DNA of 64,000 nucleotides from positions 3,668,001-3,732,000 of the forward strand of contig NZ_CP127294.1 of the NCBI RefSeq assembly GCF_030285625.1, written 5' to 3'. Position numbers and translations under genes: made by a program. Below, one piece after another: positions 43,455 to 52,355 of the stretch (position 1 is its first letter; the number at the start of each line of letters is the position of its first letter). Below the pieces are notes generated by a model. The model was not told the origin of the DNA. It made no database searches and saw only the letters and a program-made list of their open reading frames with translations. The stretch comes from Amycolatopsis sp. 2-15. Lineage in GTDB: Bacteria; Actinomycetota; Actinomycetes; Mycobacteriales; Pseudonocardiaceae.

Positions 43455-44265
43455 GATGTGTCAACCCAAGCGAACTCAAAATCTGGATGACTTCGTCCGC
43501 GCGGTACTTCGACAAGTCGAGCGTTACTGACAATTTAATGGAACTCTCAGTGTGCGATTCTGCAGCGGGAAAGCTCTCGTATTCGACCATCACCGGATTA
43601 TTGTTGGGCTCCTCGCCTGGTCCGGTCTCCAGCAAGTATCCACCGTCGCCGAACGCTCTGTCGATATCTGCGTCGTTTTCTGACTCCTCTTCGTCTGGAA
43701 CATCGTTCAATTCAGAAATACCGGGTTTGTCGTCACCCTGAATCCGGACGACTCCACTCGTGTCGATCATTTCGGCGTACTGCAACGAGTTTATGAAGGC
43801 ATTAGCCGCCGCTGTCGCGAAATCCTCTTTTTTGCCGTAGTCATACTGCAGTCGCGAGGCTAACACGTCTACCGCGGGTACAGGGGTTCCGTCGAAGTCG
43901 GTTACCAGCTCTCGATATGCCTTGAGGTGTAGGACGGCAGCTCGCCTGGCCTCTTTCTGCTGTTCCGGATCCGAACTATTTACTAGTTGTTGTCCCAGTG
44001 TGGTCAGTCCAATCTGATCATCCTTCTTTTCGATCAGCTGAAATCCTTTCATGAGTGCAAGGCGTGTATCCCAACTTCCGCTCGACGTGCTCAAGCCCAA
44101 TTGCTTTGCAAATGCCTGGGTAGACGCCTTTCCGAGTCGCGCTATGCCCCATAGCTTTGTCGCCATCTTTTCGGCCTCAGGGAGGCCAATATTTGGAAGC
44201 CCTCGCTTGACTCCAGAATTTGGTGCCGGCTGTTTCGCGTTCCCCGTACCGGTCGGTGTTGTCAT
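43447..44265 (-). CDS. winged-helix (DUF5343-like) protein, first gene of an A+T-rich cassette
   Basis: The protein has 272 residues. Residues 25-95 form a winged-helix-like region (PEAEKMATKLWGIARLGKAS, then TQAFAKQLGLSTSSGSWDTR and IGLTTLGQQLV) similar to DUF5343; helices follow to 170, then a very acidic linker (NDVPDEEESENDADIDRAF) and a C-terminal strand-helix KLSVTLDLSKYRADEVIQIL. The start at 44265 is preceded by GGGG at four bases; the frame above it is shadow. Codon use is A/T-richer than in the neighbours. It is coupled to the PLD-like gene, so the products likely work together. Confidence 0.75.
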   Translation of the reverse strand: MTTPTGTGNAKQPAPNSGVKRGLPNIGLPEAEKMATKLWGIARLGKASTQAFAKQLGLSTSSGSWDTRLALMKGFQLIEKKDDQIGLTTLGQQLVNSSDPEQQKEARRAAVLHLKAYRELVTDFDGTPVPAVDVLASRLQYDYGKKEDFATAAANAFINSLQYAEMIDTSGVVRIQGDDKPGISELNDVPDEEESENDADIDRAFGDGGYLLETGPGEEPNNNPVMVEYESFPAAESHTESSIKLSVTLDLSKYRADEVIQILSSLGLTHRA

Positions 44266-44791
44266 TTTCCCCACTTTTTTGTCGCATACTTTGTTGTTTG
44301 CCGAACTTGGCTCTATGGGATCAAGGCGCCGCCGGCGGCGGCGCGTGGTCGCCGTGCGTTCGGCGGGCTCGCCCAGTGCGGCACGGACGGCCTGCCGCTC
44401 CGCTTCGGCCGCCGGCCGCGGGCGACCCGCCGGAAGGAGCGTCGGGAGGCGCGCCGCCGCCGGCGGGCGGGGATCCGTAGAGGTGCATACCGGCATATAC
44501 GGCCGACGCGCTCAGCGCGTTACAGGCCGGTGCGAGATCGTAACCGTCCGCTTCCTCGTCGTTGATCGTTTAACACCGGCTCGCCGCCATCAAGGGCGCC
44601 TCCGGCGTCGCTGTGCGATGGCCGCAAGCGTCCACCCCTGACACCGTCGAACCGGCGCTAACGGGGGCGGGGACGAGGACGACGGGGGCGGCTGGGCGCG
44701 GCCGACAGGGCGGGCGCGCGAATCAGGGCTGGGCCGTCGTGGGGCCGTCAGACGTCAAGATCGGTCCGGACGCGACCGGACGGGATGAGAC
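44266..44791. other. right-end noncoding region of the AICE
   Basis: No gene is supported in these 526 bp. 44266-44305 is A+T-rich and should hold the promoter of the two-gene cassette. 44310-44480 is an extremely G+C-rich tract with short CGCCGGCGG repeats. GTCCGG and CCGGAC (44764-44780) are inverted. The right arm site begins at 44792. Confidence 0.5.
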
Positions 44792-44885
44792 GCAAAACAG
44801 CAGGTCAGAGGCGGTTTACCAGGGGTGTGCCGAGGTGGACCAGACCGCCTGGATAGTTCATGAACAAGAAGTCGATCCGGTTGTG
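44792..44885 (+). other. attR: arm site, 16-bp core and displaced gene tail
   Basis: The 22-bp arm site (44792-44813) is the inverted counterpart of 33007-33028. The core is at 44855-44870. Read in the frame of the core, ATG-AAC-AAG-AAG-TCG-ATC-CGG-TTG-TGA (44861-44887) spells MNKKSIRL and stop: the original end of the interrupted aldehyde dehydrogenase. Confidence 0.85.
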
Positions 44886-45001
44886 AGCTGCCGGGTTGTA
44901 GTTCTCGGCGTGGCGAGGCCGTCGTCAGGTCGCCGCGGATTCGTCAGTGGCGGCTTGGTCGACGGCGTGTTCTTGCTGGTTTTTCTGGCGTGGGTGCTCG
45001 G

Positions 45002-45397
45002 GTGATCGAGTCCGCTGACGAGTTCGTTCGGCTGTGCCGGAGTCCGGATCCAGGGGAGCGCCGCAGGGCCGCGGTGGACGAGGCATCCGAGCAGGTCTGG
45101 CTGGACGTCGTTCATCGCTATCCGGACGAGCGGGTGGGAGTTGCTCAAAACAAGACTGTTCCGCTCGTGGTGCTGGAAGTTCTTATCGGCGATCCTGATG
45201 CTCGCGTACGCTCGATGGTGGCGATGAAGCGAAAGCTCACCCCCAGTCTTCTCGAACGCCTGTCCCGAGATCCCAACGAAGCCATCAGGATGAGAGTCGC
45301 GCTGCACAACAACACTCCCAGGGCGATGTTGGAATCTCTTCGAAACGACCCCTGGCACGAGATCCGTGCGACCGTAGAGGACAGATTGGGAAGTTGA
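45002..45397 (+). CDS. HEAT-repeat-like protein
   Basis: The protein has 131 residues and consists of short helical repeats: HRYPDERVGVAQNKTVPLVV, VLIGDPDARVRSMVAMKRKL and LSRDPNEAIRMRVALHNNTP, each with a D-P-[D/N]-x-x-[V/I]-R core. Such small proteins beginning I-x-S-A-[D/E]-E-F are common in actinomycetes and may act as protein-binding scaffolds. GTG 45002 matches that N-terminus better than the GTG four codons upstream. It is the first host gene after the AICE. Confidence 0.7.
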   Translation: MIESADEFVRLCRSPDPGERRRAAVDEASEQVWLDVVHRYPDERVGVAQNKTVPLVVLEVLIGDPDARVRSMVAMKRKLTPSLLERLSRDPNEAIRMRVALHNNTPRAMLESLRNDPWHEIRATVEDRLGS

Positions 45398-45585
45398 TCC
45401 GCGAGCTCGTGAGGACGGGGGCGCCGTAGCGTTCGAATACCTGACGGATACCAGCGTGGCGGAGTGGCTTGCCCGAACCGGGGCGTGAGCGGGGATAGGG
45501 GCGACGAGGCGAGCCATCGAGAGCCTGGTCGACACGCCCGGGATCGACGTCGTCGAGGCGCGGCCCGAGGAGCGGCCGCCGCTGT

Positions 45586-46314
45586 TCAGGTAGTGATCAA
45601 CCGGAAACCGACGTCCAGGGAGTCCAGAGCCAGCAAGTCGGCATGCCGCCGCTGCCAGGCGCCGGAAGCCGAGTCGGCGCGCAAGGACGCGATGCCGCGG
45701 GCCACGGCCGCCGGCGGGGATTGCGCGAGGGCCGAGCAGGAGCGGCGGACGCGCTCGTCCAGGTACGCCGACGGGCGGCGCCAATGGGCGGGGTACACGC
45801 CGTCCTGGAAGTCCCACGGAACGGGCAGTACCTCGACCGCGGACGCGCCCAGTTCGGTGGCGATGTCGGTGGCAGAAGGGCGAGAGCGTTCCAGCGAAGC
45901 GACTTCCGGGATGTACTCGCGCGTGAGCCAGAAGTCGGCGTGCAGGCGGGTGTCGTAGACGAGGATGACTTGGCGGCGGGCGACGCGGCGGAGTTCGGCC
46001 AGGCCGCGGCGCCAGTCGAGCCAGTGGTGGACCGTGAGGATGGCCAGGGCGACGTCGGCGGAGGCCGAGCGCAACGGGAGGTGTTCGGCAACGGCTTGCA
46101 CTGCGGGAGCCGACGCGGGAGGGCGCTGCGCGAGCATGCGGCGGGAAGGTTCGACGGCCGCGACAGCCGCACGTGGCTCGTAGGACCCCGTGCCGGCGCC
46201 GACGTTCACGACTGAAGCCGCGGGGCCGATCGCCGCGAGGATGCGGGCCAGCCAGCGCGGGTCCGTGCGGCGGCCGAGGGAGTAGTCCTTGCCGATGCTG
46301 TCGTAGACGGTCAT
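45586..46314 (-). CDS. SAM-dependent methyltransferase (class I)
   Basis: The protein has 242 residues. Motif I VVNVGAGTGSYE (about 36-47) binds SAM; AAVEPSRRMLAQRP is motif II and ALAILTVHHWLDWRRGLAEL is motif IV, as in UbiE-like enzymes. The acceptor is unknown. Its start overlaps the TetR stop by 4 bp, making it the third gene of the hydrolase-TetR-methyltransferase operon. Confidence 0.88.
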   Translation of the reverse strand: MTVYDSIGKDYSLGRRTDPRWLARILAAIGPAASVVNVGAGTGSYEPRAAVAAVEPSRRMLAQRPPASAPAVQAVAEHLPLRSASADVALAILTVHHWLDWRRGLAELRRVARRQVILVYDTRLHADFWLTREYIPEVASLERSRPSATDIATELGASAVEVLPVPWDFQDGVYPAHWRRPSAYLDERVRRSCSALAQSPPAAVARGIASLRADSASGAWQRRHADLLALDSLDVGFRLITT

Positions 46315-46901
46315 GAGCGCAGCAGAGAACCCAGCCAGCCGGCGAAAACCACCTGCGTCTCAGCCAGCATGGCAGCCTGATCCGAAGCCGAAGCGATCAT
46401 CCGCGCCGCCTCCATCACGGCGCTCAAGATGAGCTGCGCCAAAGTGCGAATAGGCATATCCACGATCAACCCCGCCGAGTGGGCCTGCGAAAGCGCGGAA
46501 ACCAGCAGCCCCAACCCGTACTCGCCCTCGATCTCCCGCCAGACGTCCCAGCCGAGCACCGCCGGGGCGTCCGTGAGGGAGATGCGCTGGACCTCCGGGC
46601 GGAGACACGCCTCCAGGAAAGTCCCCAGCGCCGTGGTCATGCCCACCAACGGATCGGCGGACGCGGTCATCACCGCCGAGACCTCCGCCGTGAGCTCGCG
46701 TTCAACCGACTCCACCACGGCGCGGAACAGGCCCAGCTTGTCACCGAAGTGGTGGTACAGCGCGCCGCGCGTGACGCCCGCCGTGCGGGTGATTTCTTCG
46801 GCCGGGACGTCGCGGTAGCCGCGCGTGCCGAAGAGCTCGCGGGCGGCGCCGACGAGGGCGGCGCGCGTGCTGTCGGAACGTTCCTGCTGAGTGCGTCTCA
46901 C
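46311..46901 (-). CDS. TetR-family transcriptional regulator
   Basis: The protein has 196 residues. HTH: RAALVGAARELFGTRGYRDV, then PAEEITRTAGVTRGALYHHF, the TetR signature. The C-terminal domain (DPLVGMTTALGTFLEACLRP; GWDVWREIEGEYGLGLLVSA) belongs to the TetR group with a long ligand cavity. The GTG at 46901 begins five bases after the hydrolase stop. The perfect palindrome before the hydrolase gene is its likely operator. Confidence 0.9.
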   Translation of the reverse strand: MRRTQQERSDSTRAALVGAARELFGTRGYRDVPAEEITRTAGVTRGALYHHFGDKLGLFRAVVESVERELTAEVSAVMTASADPLVGMTTALGTFLEACLRPEVQRISLTDAPAVLGWDVWREIEGEYGLGLLVSALSQAHSAGLIVDMPIRTLAQLILSAVMEAARMIASASDQAAMLAETQVVFAGWLGSLLRS

Positions 46902-46906
46902 CCGGC

Positions 46907-47767
46907 CTAATCTGCCATGACGCTCGCGAACTCGACGATGTGCCCGGCCAGCACCTCGGGCTGGTCCTCGGGGACGAACGTGTACGAGTCGGCGATCTCC
47001 ACCACGCGAGCGTCCGGCAAAAGCGACGCCAGCCTGTGCGCGAGCCGCACGGGGAACAGCTTGTCCTCCGTCGCCCACGCCAGCAGCACCGGCCGGGAGA
47101 AGGAGCGCAGCTGCTCCGCCGCTGCCAGGGTCAACCGCGGATCCACCGACCGCAGGAGCTTCCGCAAGTCCCGCTGGACACCGCGAGATCGTCGCAACCG
47201 CAGCAGGTACTTCGCGGCCACCGCCGGATCCAGCGGCTTCTTGACCACCCAGCCGAACAGCAGCGGCAACGGCCACAGCGCCCGAACCCGCAGCAGCTGG
47301 CCCAGCACGGCCATCGAACCCGGCACCTTCGCCGCCACGGGCAGCGGCTTGAAGATCGGCGGGAAGAAGTACTCGAAGCTGTCCGACGGTGTCAGCACCA
47401 CCCGCTCGACGCGCGACGGAGAGCGCGCCAGCAGGAGCTGCGTGATCGCGCCGCCGGTGTCGTTGGCCACCAGAATCACGTCGTGCAGGTCGAGGGCCTC
47501 CAGGAAGTCGCCCAGGAGCGTCGCCATGCCCGGGGCGCTCAGGTCGGCGTCGGCTCGCATCGGGGTTTCGTGGGCGCCCATCGGCAGATCCGGGGCCAGG
47601 CAACGGAAACCCGCCTCCGCGACGGCCGGCACGACCTTGCGCCACAGCAGCGCGTTGGTGAGCACTCCGTGCACGAAGACGACGGGCCGCCCCGACCCGC
47701 GTTCGTAGTAGCGCACCTCGCCCTGTGGCAGGCGGATGCGGTGGTCCGGTCCGAGAGAGGAAGTCAT
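46907..47767 (-). CDS. alpha/beta hydrolase with Asp at the nucleophile position
   Basis: The protein has 286 residues. FVHGVLTNALLWRKV contains the oxyanion segment, and the nucleophile elbow reads VANDTGGA with Asp103 instead of Ser, as in haloalkane dehalogenases and epoxide hydrolases. A cap domain spans about 130-200, and EDKLFPV carries a possible charge-relay acid. The start at 47767 gives MTSSLGPDHRIRLPQGEVRY; the open frame above runs into the operator. First gene of an autoregulated operon. Confidence 0.88.
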   Translation of the reverse strand: MTSSLGPDHRIRLPQGEVRYYERGSGRPVVFVHGVLTNALLWRKVVPAVAEAGFRCLAPDLPMGAHETPMRADADLSAPGMATLLGDFLEALDLHDVILVANDTGGAITQLLLARSPSRVERVVLTPSDSFEYFFPPIFKPLPVAAKVPGSMAVLGQLLRVRALWPLPLLFGWVVKKPLDPAVAAKYLLRLRRSRGVQRDLRKLLRSVDPRLTLAAAEQLRSFSRPVLLAWATEDKLFPVRLAHRLASLLPDARVVEIADSYTFVPEDQPEVLAGHIVEFASVMAD

Positions 47768-47781
47768 GTCGCCACGATACA

Positions 47782-47800
47782 TACATACAGTCTGTATGTA
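47782..47800. promoter_or_regulatory. 19-bp perfect palindrome, operator of the hydrolase-TetR operon
   Basis: TACATACAGTCTGTATGTA is a perfect 9-1-9 inverted repeat 14 bases before the hydrolase start. It is markedly A+T-rich compared with its surroundings. The TetR protein two genes downstream is the obvious candidate to bind it. Confidence 0.7.
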
Positions 47801-47866
47801 AATGAGACGCGGACAGCACTGTGCCCGCCGCCCCGAAACCGGAACGGCGGGCACAGGGGACCCGGA

Positions 47867-49060
47867 TCAGGCCAGCTCGGCCGCCAGCTGTGAAACGCCC
47901 CAGCGCAGGTCCTCTTCGGACACCACGAGCGGTGGCGCCAGCCGGATCGTGCTGCCGTGGGCGTCCTTCGCCAGCACGCCGCGGCCAAGCAGGCCTTCGC
48001 AGACGTCCCGGCCCGTGCGACCGCGCACGTCGATGCCGGCCCACAGACCGCGCACCCGCACCGCGTCGACCGCGGACGAAGGCAACTCGGACAAGACAGA
48101 AGCGAACACCCGGCCCAGCTCGTCGGCCCGGCGCTGCGGCTCACCCGTCTTCAGCTTCCGCACCACCGCCGTCCCGACAGCGCACGCGAGCGGGTTGCCA
48201 CCGAACGTGCTGCCGTGCTCACCCGGCCGGAACACACCCAGCACGTCGCGCCGCGACACCACGGCCGACACCGGCATGATGCCGCCGCCCAGCGCCTTGC
48301 CCAGCACGTACATGTCGGGCACGACATCCTCGTGATCACACGCGAACGTCCGCCCGGTCCGCCCGAGCCCGGACTGGATCTCGTCGGCGATGAACAGCAC
48401 GCCGGCTTCGGAGCAGATGGCGCGAACCGCACGCAGGTACCCGTCGGGCGGCAGCACCACACCGCCCTCACCCTGGATCGGCTCGATCAACACGGCCACC
48501 GTGTCCTCGTCCACCGCGGCCCGCAACGCCTCCGCGTCGCCGAACGGCACGGTCACGAAACCCGGCGTGAACGGGCCGTGGTCGGCGATCGCCTCGGGGT
48601 CGTCGGAGAATCCGACGATCGTCACCGTCCGTCCGTGGAAGTTGCCGCCCGCCACCACGATCTTCGCGCGCCCGGCCGGCACGCCCTTCACGCGGTAGCC
48701 CCACTTGCGCGCCGTCTTGATGGCCGTCTCCACGGCCTCGGCGCCGGTGTTCATCGGCAGCACCATCTCCATGCCGCACAGCTCGGCGAGCTCGGAGGCG
48801 AAGGTGCCCAGCTGGTTGTGGTGGAACGCGCGGCTGGTCAGGGTCAGCCGGTCGAGCTGGGCGTGGGCGACGGCCAGCAGCTCGTCGTCGCCGTGGCCGA
48901 AGTTCAGCGCGCTGTAGCCCGCGAGCAGGTCGAGGTAGCGCCGGCCTTCGACGTCGGTGACCCACGCGCCCTTGCCTTCCGTGAGCACCACGGGCAGCGG
49001 GTGGTAGTTGTGAGCCAGTGCAGCTTCGGCGCGTTCGATCTCTTCGCCGGTGATGGACAT
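47867..49060 (-). CDS. rocD: ornithine aminotransferase
   Basis: The protein has 397 residues. This class III PLP enzyme moves the delta-amino group of ornithine to 2-oxoglutarate. LAGYSALNFGHG, MNTGAEAVETAIKTARKWGY (cofactor loop), FIADEIQSGLGRTG and VLGKALGGGIMPVSAV (PLP lysine) match RocD closely, and length fits. Start MSITGEEIERAE at 49060 has GGAGA before it. It is the last gene of the C45 hydrolase/ABC transporter operon, 21 bases after the permease. In this context it may act on another omega-amino acid. Confidence 0.9.
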   Translation of the reverse strand: MSITGEEIERAEAALAHNYHPLPVVLTEGKGAWVTDVEGRRYLDLLAGYSALNFGHGDDELLAVAHAQLDRLTLTSRAFHHNQLGTFASELAELCGMEMVLPMNTGAEAVETAIKTARKWGYRVKGVPAGRAKIVVAGGNFHGRTVTIVGFSDDPEAIADHGPFTPGFVTVPFGDAEALRAAVDEDTVAVLIEPIQGEGGVVLPPDGYLRAVRAICSEAGVLFIADEIQSGLGRTGRTFACDHEDVVPDMYVLGKALGGGIMPVSAVVSRRDVLGVFRPGEHGSTFGGNPLACAVGTAVVRKLKTGEPQRRADELGRVFASVLSELPSSAVDAVRVRGLWAGIDVRGRTGRDVCEGLLGRGVLAKDAHGSTIRLAPPLVVSEEDLRWGVSQLAAELA

Positions 49061-49081
49061 TTCTCTCCGCTTCAAGTGAAC

Positions 49082-49957
49082 TCAGACGAGGGTTCCGGCC
49101 GGCTGCGAGGCCGCCGGTTCGGGGTCGGGGTCGGGCGCCGGCCGGTCCGGGCGGCGCCGGACCTTCTTCGGCCGGTCGAGCAGCTCGGCGACGCGGGAGA
49201 GCCCGAAGTTGATGACGATGTAGATGACCGCGGTGAACGCGTACGTCTGCACGAAGTTGGCGTTGAACTCGCCGATCACCTGCCCGTCGCGCAACAGCTC
49301 GGGGTAGCCGACGACGTAGCCGAGGCTCGATTCCTTCAGCGTGCGGATCACCTGGGTGACCAGCGCCGGGCGCAGCGCCCGGAACACCTGGGGCAGCACG
49401 ACGAGCACCATCGTCTGCCCGCGGCGCAGGCCGATCGCCGCGGCGGCGTCGAACTGGCCGCGGTCCAGGGAGTTCACGCCGGCGCGGACGATCTCGGCGA
49501 AGACCGCGCCGGCGTGCAGCACGATCGGGATGGTCAGCACCCAGAACGGCGGGAGGTTCCAGCCGAACATGGGCAGGCCGATGAGGAAGAAGTACACGAG
49601 CAGGATCAGCGGGATCGCGCGGAAGAGCTCGATCAGGCCGGCGCACGGGATCGAGACCCACTTGTGCGTGGACAGCCGGCCGAGACCCATCAGCGTGCCG
49701 AACACCAGGGAGATCGCGGCGCCGGTGAGGCCGACCTCCAACGTGGTCAGCAGGCCCTGCAGCAGGTAGCGGATGTTCGACCACTCGATGAGCGGCTCCC
49801 ACAGGCGCGCGGTGAGCTGCTGCACGTGGGCGAGCTGGGCGAGAGCACCGCCGACGATGCCGATCAGCGCGAGGACGGCCACGACGGTGGCGATCTTCAG
49901 CCGCTTCTGACCTCGGGGCCCGAGTTCGTCGAAAAGGGCGGGGGAGCGCGACTTCAT
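49082..49957 (-). CDS. amino acid ABC transporter permease
   Basis: The protein has 291 residues, with an extra N-terminal helix (KIATVVAVLALIGIVGGALA) before the usual five, an EAA loop (AAAIGLRRGQTMVLVVLPQV), and a charged, proline-rich C-terminus (PDRPAPDPDPEPAASQPAG). It resembles the GluD-type permease of glutamate systems. The start overlaps the other permease gene by 4 bp, so the two form a heterodimeric channel. Confidence 0.92.
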   Translation of the reverse strand: MKSRSPALFDELGPRGQKRLKIATVVAVLALIGIVGGALAQLAHVQQLTARLWEPLIEWSNIRYLLQGLLTTLEVGLTGAAISLVFGTLMGLGRLSTHKWVSIPCAGLIELFRAIPLILLVYFFLIGLPMFGWNLPPFWVLTIPIVLHAGAVFAEIVRAGVNSLDRGQFDAAAAIGLRRGQTMVLVVLPQVFRALRPALVTQVIRTLKESSLGYVVGYPELLRDGQVIGEFNANFVQTYAFTAVIYIVINFGLSRVAELLDRPKKVRRRPDRPAPDPDPEPAASQPAGTLV

Positions 49958-50598
49958 CGTCGGATGCGAACCTTCCGTTCGACGACGCCGGTCAGCTGGC
50001 CGATCGTCAGGGTGATCAGGAGGTAGCCGATGACCGCGGCGATGAAGGTCGGGATCGGCTGGGCGAAGTCGAGGTTGAACTGACGCGCCGAACCGGTGAG
50101 CTCCTGCACGCCGACCGCGGCGCCGAGTGCCGAACCGAGACACACGTTGATCAGGATGTTGCCCAGCGGCTGAACCATCGACCGGAACGCCTGCGGCAGC
50201 ACGACCTGCCGCAGGACGCCCGAGAACGTGAGGCCGATGGCGCGCGCCGCCTCGATCTGGCCGAGCGGCACGCCGGCGATGCCGGAGCGCACCGTTTCGC
50301 AGATGTAGGCGCCGAAGTACAGCCCCAGCCCCAGCACGACCGACCCGAACAGCGGGACGGTCGCGCCGAGGTAGGGCAGGCCGAAGACCACCATGACCAT
50401 CACCAGCAGCATCGGCGAGTTGCGCAGGCAGTGCACGTAGAACCCGGCGGCCGCCCGCAGCGGCCCGATCGGGCTGACGCGGCAGACACCCAGCAGGGTG
50501 CCGATCACCAGCGCCAGCGGAAACGCGATCGCGGCCAGCTCGAGGGTCGTCAGCAGACCGGTCAGCAGCTCACCGAGGTGCGCGAAGAGCACGGACAT
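49954..50598 (-). CDS. amino acid ABC transporter permease
   Basis: The protein has 214 residues, five hydrophobic helices and the EAA loop (EAARAIGLTFSGVLRQVVLP). It corresponds to the GluC-type partner. RNSPMLLVMVMVVFGLP is the conserved entry to the permease core. It lies 25 bases after the binding-protein gene in the same operon. Confidence 0.92.
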   Translation of the reverse strand: MSVLFAHLGELLTGLLTTLELAAIAFPLALVIGTLLGVCRVSPIGPLRAAAGFYVHCLRNSPMLLVMVMVVFGLPYLGATVPLFGSVVLGLGLYFGAYICETVRSGIAGVPLGQIEAARAIGLTFSGVLRQVVLPQAFRSMVQPLGNILINVCLGSALGAAVGVQELTGSARQFNLDFAQPIPTFIAAVIGYLLITLTIGQLTGVVERKVRIRR

Positions 50599-50623
50599 GG
50601 GGTCTCCGATTTCGGGGTTCGGG

Positions 50624-51568
50624 TCAGACGCCGGGGACGGAGCCGAGCTTCGGCGGGGTGGGCGGCGGGGTCTTCAACAGCTTGCCGACGGTGCCCTGCC
50701 AGAGCTTGGTCCAGGTGCCGTCGGCCTCGATCTTCTGCAGGAACTCGTCGACGACCTGCTTGAACACCGGGTCGTCCTTGGGCTCGCCGATGCCGAAGGG
50801 GTTGGAGCCGAACGTCGCGTCCAGCAGCTTCACGTCCGAGCGCGTCTGGATCGCGCCGAGCAGCGAAGCGTTGTTCAGCGTCACGGCGTCGGCGCGGCCC
50901 TGCTCCACCGCGGCGATGCACTGCGCGGTGGTGTCGAACAGCACCGGCTGCGCGGTCGGCACCTCGGTGACCAGCGCGGTCTTCGCCGCACCGGACTCGG
51001 TGGCCACCTTCTTGCCGGCGAGGTCCTTGGCGCTCTTGATCGTGGTGTCCGTGGACTTCACGATGATGCCGCTGGCGGCCATGTAGTACGGGCCGGAGAA
51101 GTTCACCAGCTTGGCGCGCTCCGGCGTCATCGTGTACGTCTGGATCGCGACGTCGATCGTGTGGTTGCCGAGCAGGCCCTCACGGGTGTCGGAGCCACCG
51201 CTCTGCATCCTCGCCGCAGGCTTGCCCAGCAGGTACTTCGCGAGCAGGTCGGCGATGCCGGCGTCGAAGCCGGAGATCTTGCCGGTGGCCGGGTCGAGCT
51301 GCGAGAAGCCCAGCGTGTTGCGGCTGCCGGCCCAGACCAGCTCGCCGCGCTGGCGGATCTTGTCCAGGATCGGCGAGTGCGGCAGGTTCTGGCCCACCGG
51401 GGCGCCCGCGACGGCGTCGTCCTGGCTGATCATCTTGGCGACGTCGGCGGCGGCCGGCTTCGCGGCGGCGCCACCGGGGGCCGTGGCCGGGGCGCTGCCG
51501 CACGCGGCGAGCAGCGCGCCCGCGACGACCACCGCGCCCACGGCGGCGGTGATTCTGGTCAGCTTCAT
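50624..51568 (-). CDS. ABC transporter substrate-binding lipoprotein (glutamate-type)
   Basis: The protein has 314 residues. The signal with lipobox AGALLAACGSAP anchors the mature protein to the membrane surface. SBP_bac_3 landmarks include VWAGSRNTLGFSQLDPATGK, AGIADLLAKYLLG and the closing DGTWTKLWQGTVGKLL. A Pro/Ala-rich linker (about 25-45) precedes the domain. It resembles GluB-type proteins, but ligand specificity cannot be read off. Confidence 0.92.
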   Translation of the reverse strand: MKLTRITAAVGAVVVAGALLAACGSAPATAPGGAAAKPAAADVAKMISQDDAVAGAPVGQNLPHSPILDKIRQRGELVWAGSRNTLGFSQLDPATGKISGFDAGIADLLAKYLLGKPAARMQSGGSDTREGLLGNHTIDVAIQTYTMTPERAKLVNFSGPYYMAASGIIVKSTDTTIKSAKDLAGKKVATESGAAKTALVTEVPTAQPVLFDTTAQCIAAVEQGRADAVTLNNASLLGAIQTRSDVKLLDATFGSNPFGIGEPKDDPVFKQVVDEFLQKIEADGTWTKLWQGTVGKLLKTPPPTPPKLGSVPGV

Positions 51569-51611
51569 TGCTTTCTCCTTGTCACGGTGGGGAACTGCAG
51601 TGCTGGAGGGA

Positions 51612-52354
<743 letters not shown>

Positions 52355-52355
<1 letters not shown>

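Larger units (their letters stand above)
32984..44870. mobile_element. 11.9-kb actinomycete integrative and conjugative element (pSAM2-type AICE)
   Basis: AGTTCATGAACAAGAA occurs at 32984-32999 and 44855-44870 as a perfect direct repeat. Between the copies lie, in AICE order, integrase, excisionase, RepSA-type initiator, a small overlapping gene, an FtsK-like transfer gene, and small conserved proteins, all on the minus strand. Cargo follows: a TmrB-like gene, a flavoprotein/XRE pair, and an A+T-richer two-gene unit. The integration target is the 3' end of a protein gene instead of the tRNA gene usual for these elements. Confidence 0.92.

Noticed and set aside
44266..44496. N-terminal extension of the winged-helix protein to 44496
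   Set aside because: The added residues are Arg/Pro/Ala rich from a G+C-rich tract, and the ATG at 44265 has its own ribosome site.
45398..45594. Plus-strand coding remnant ending EERPPLFR after the HEAT-like gene
   Set aside because: Frames are interrupted by stops at short intervals and no start or family is recognisable; too weak to call a pseudogene.
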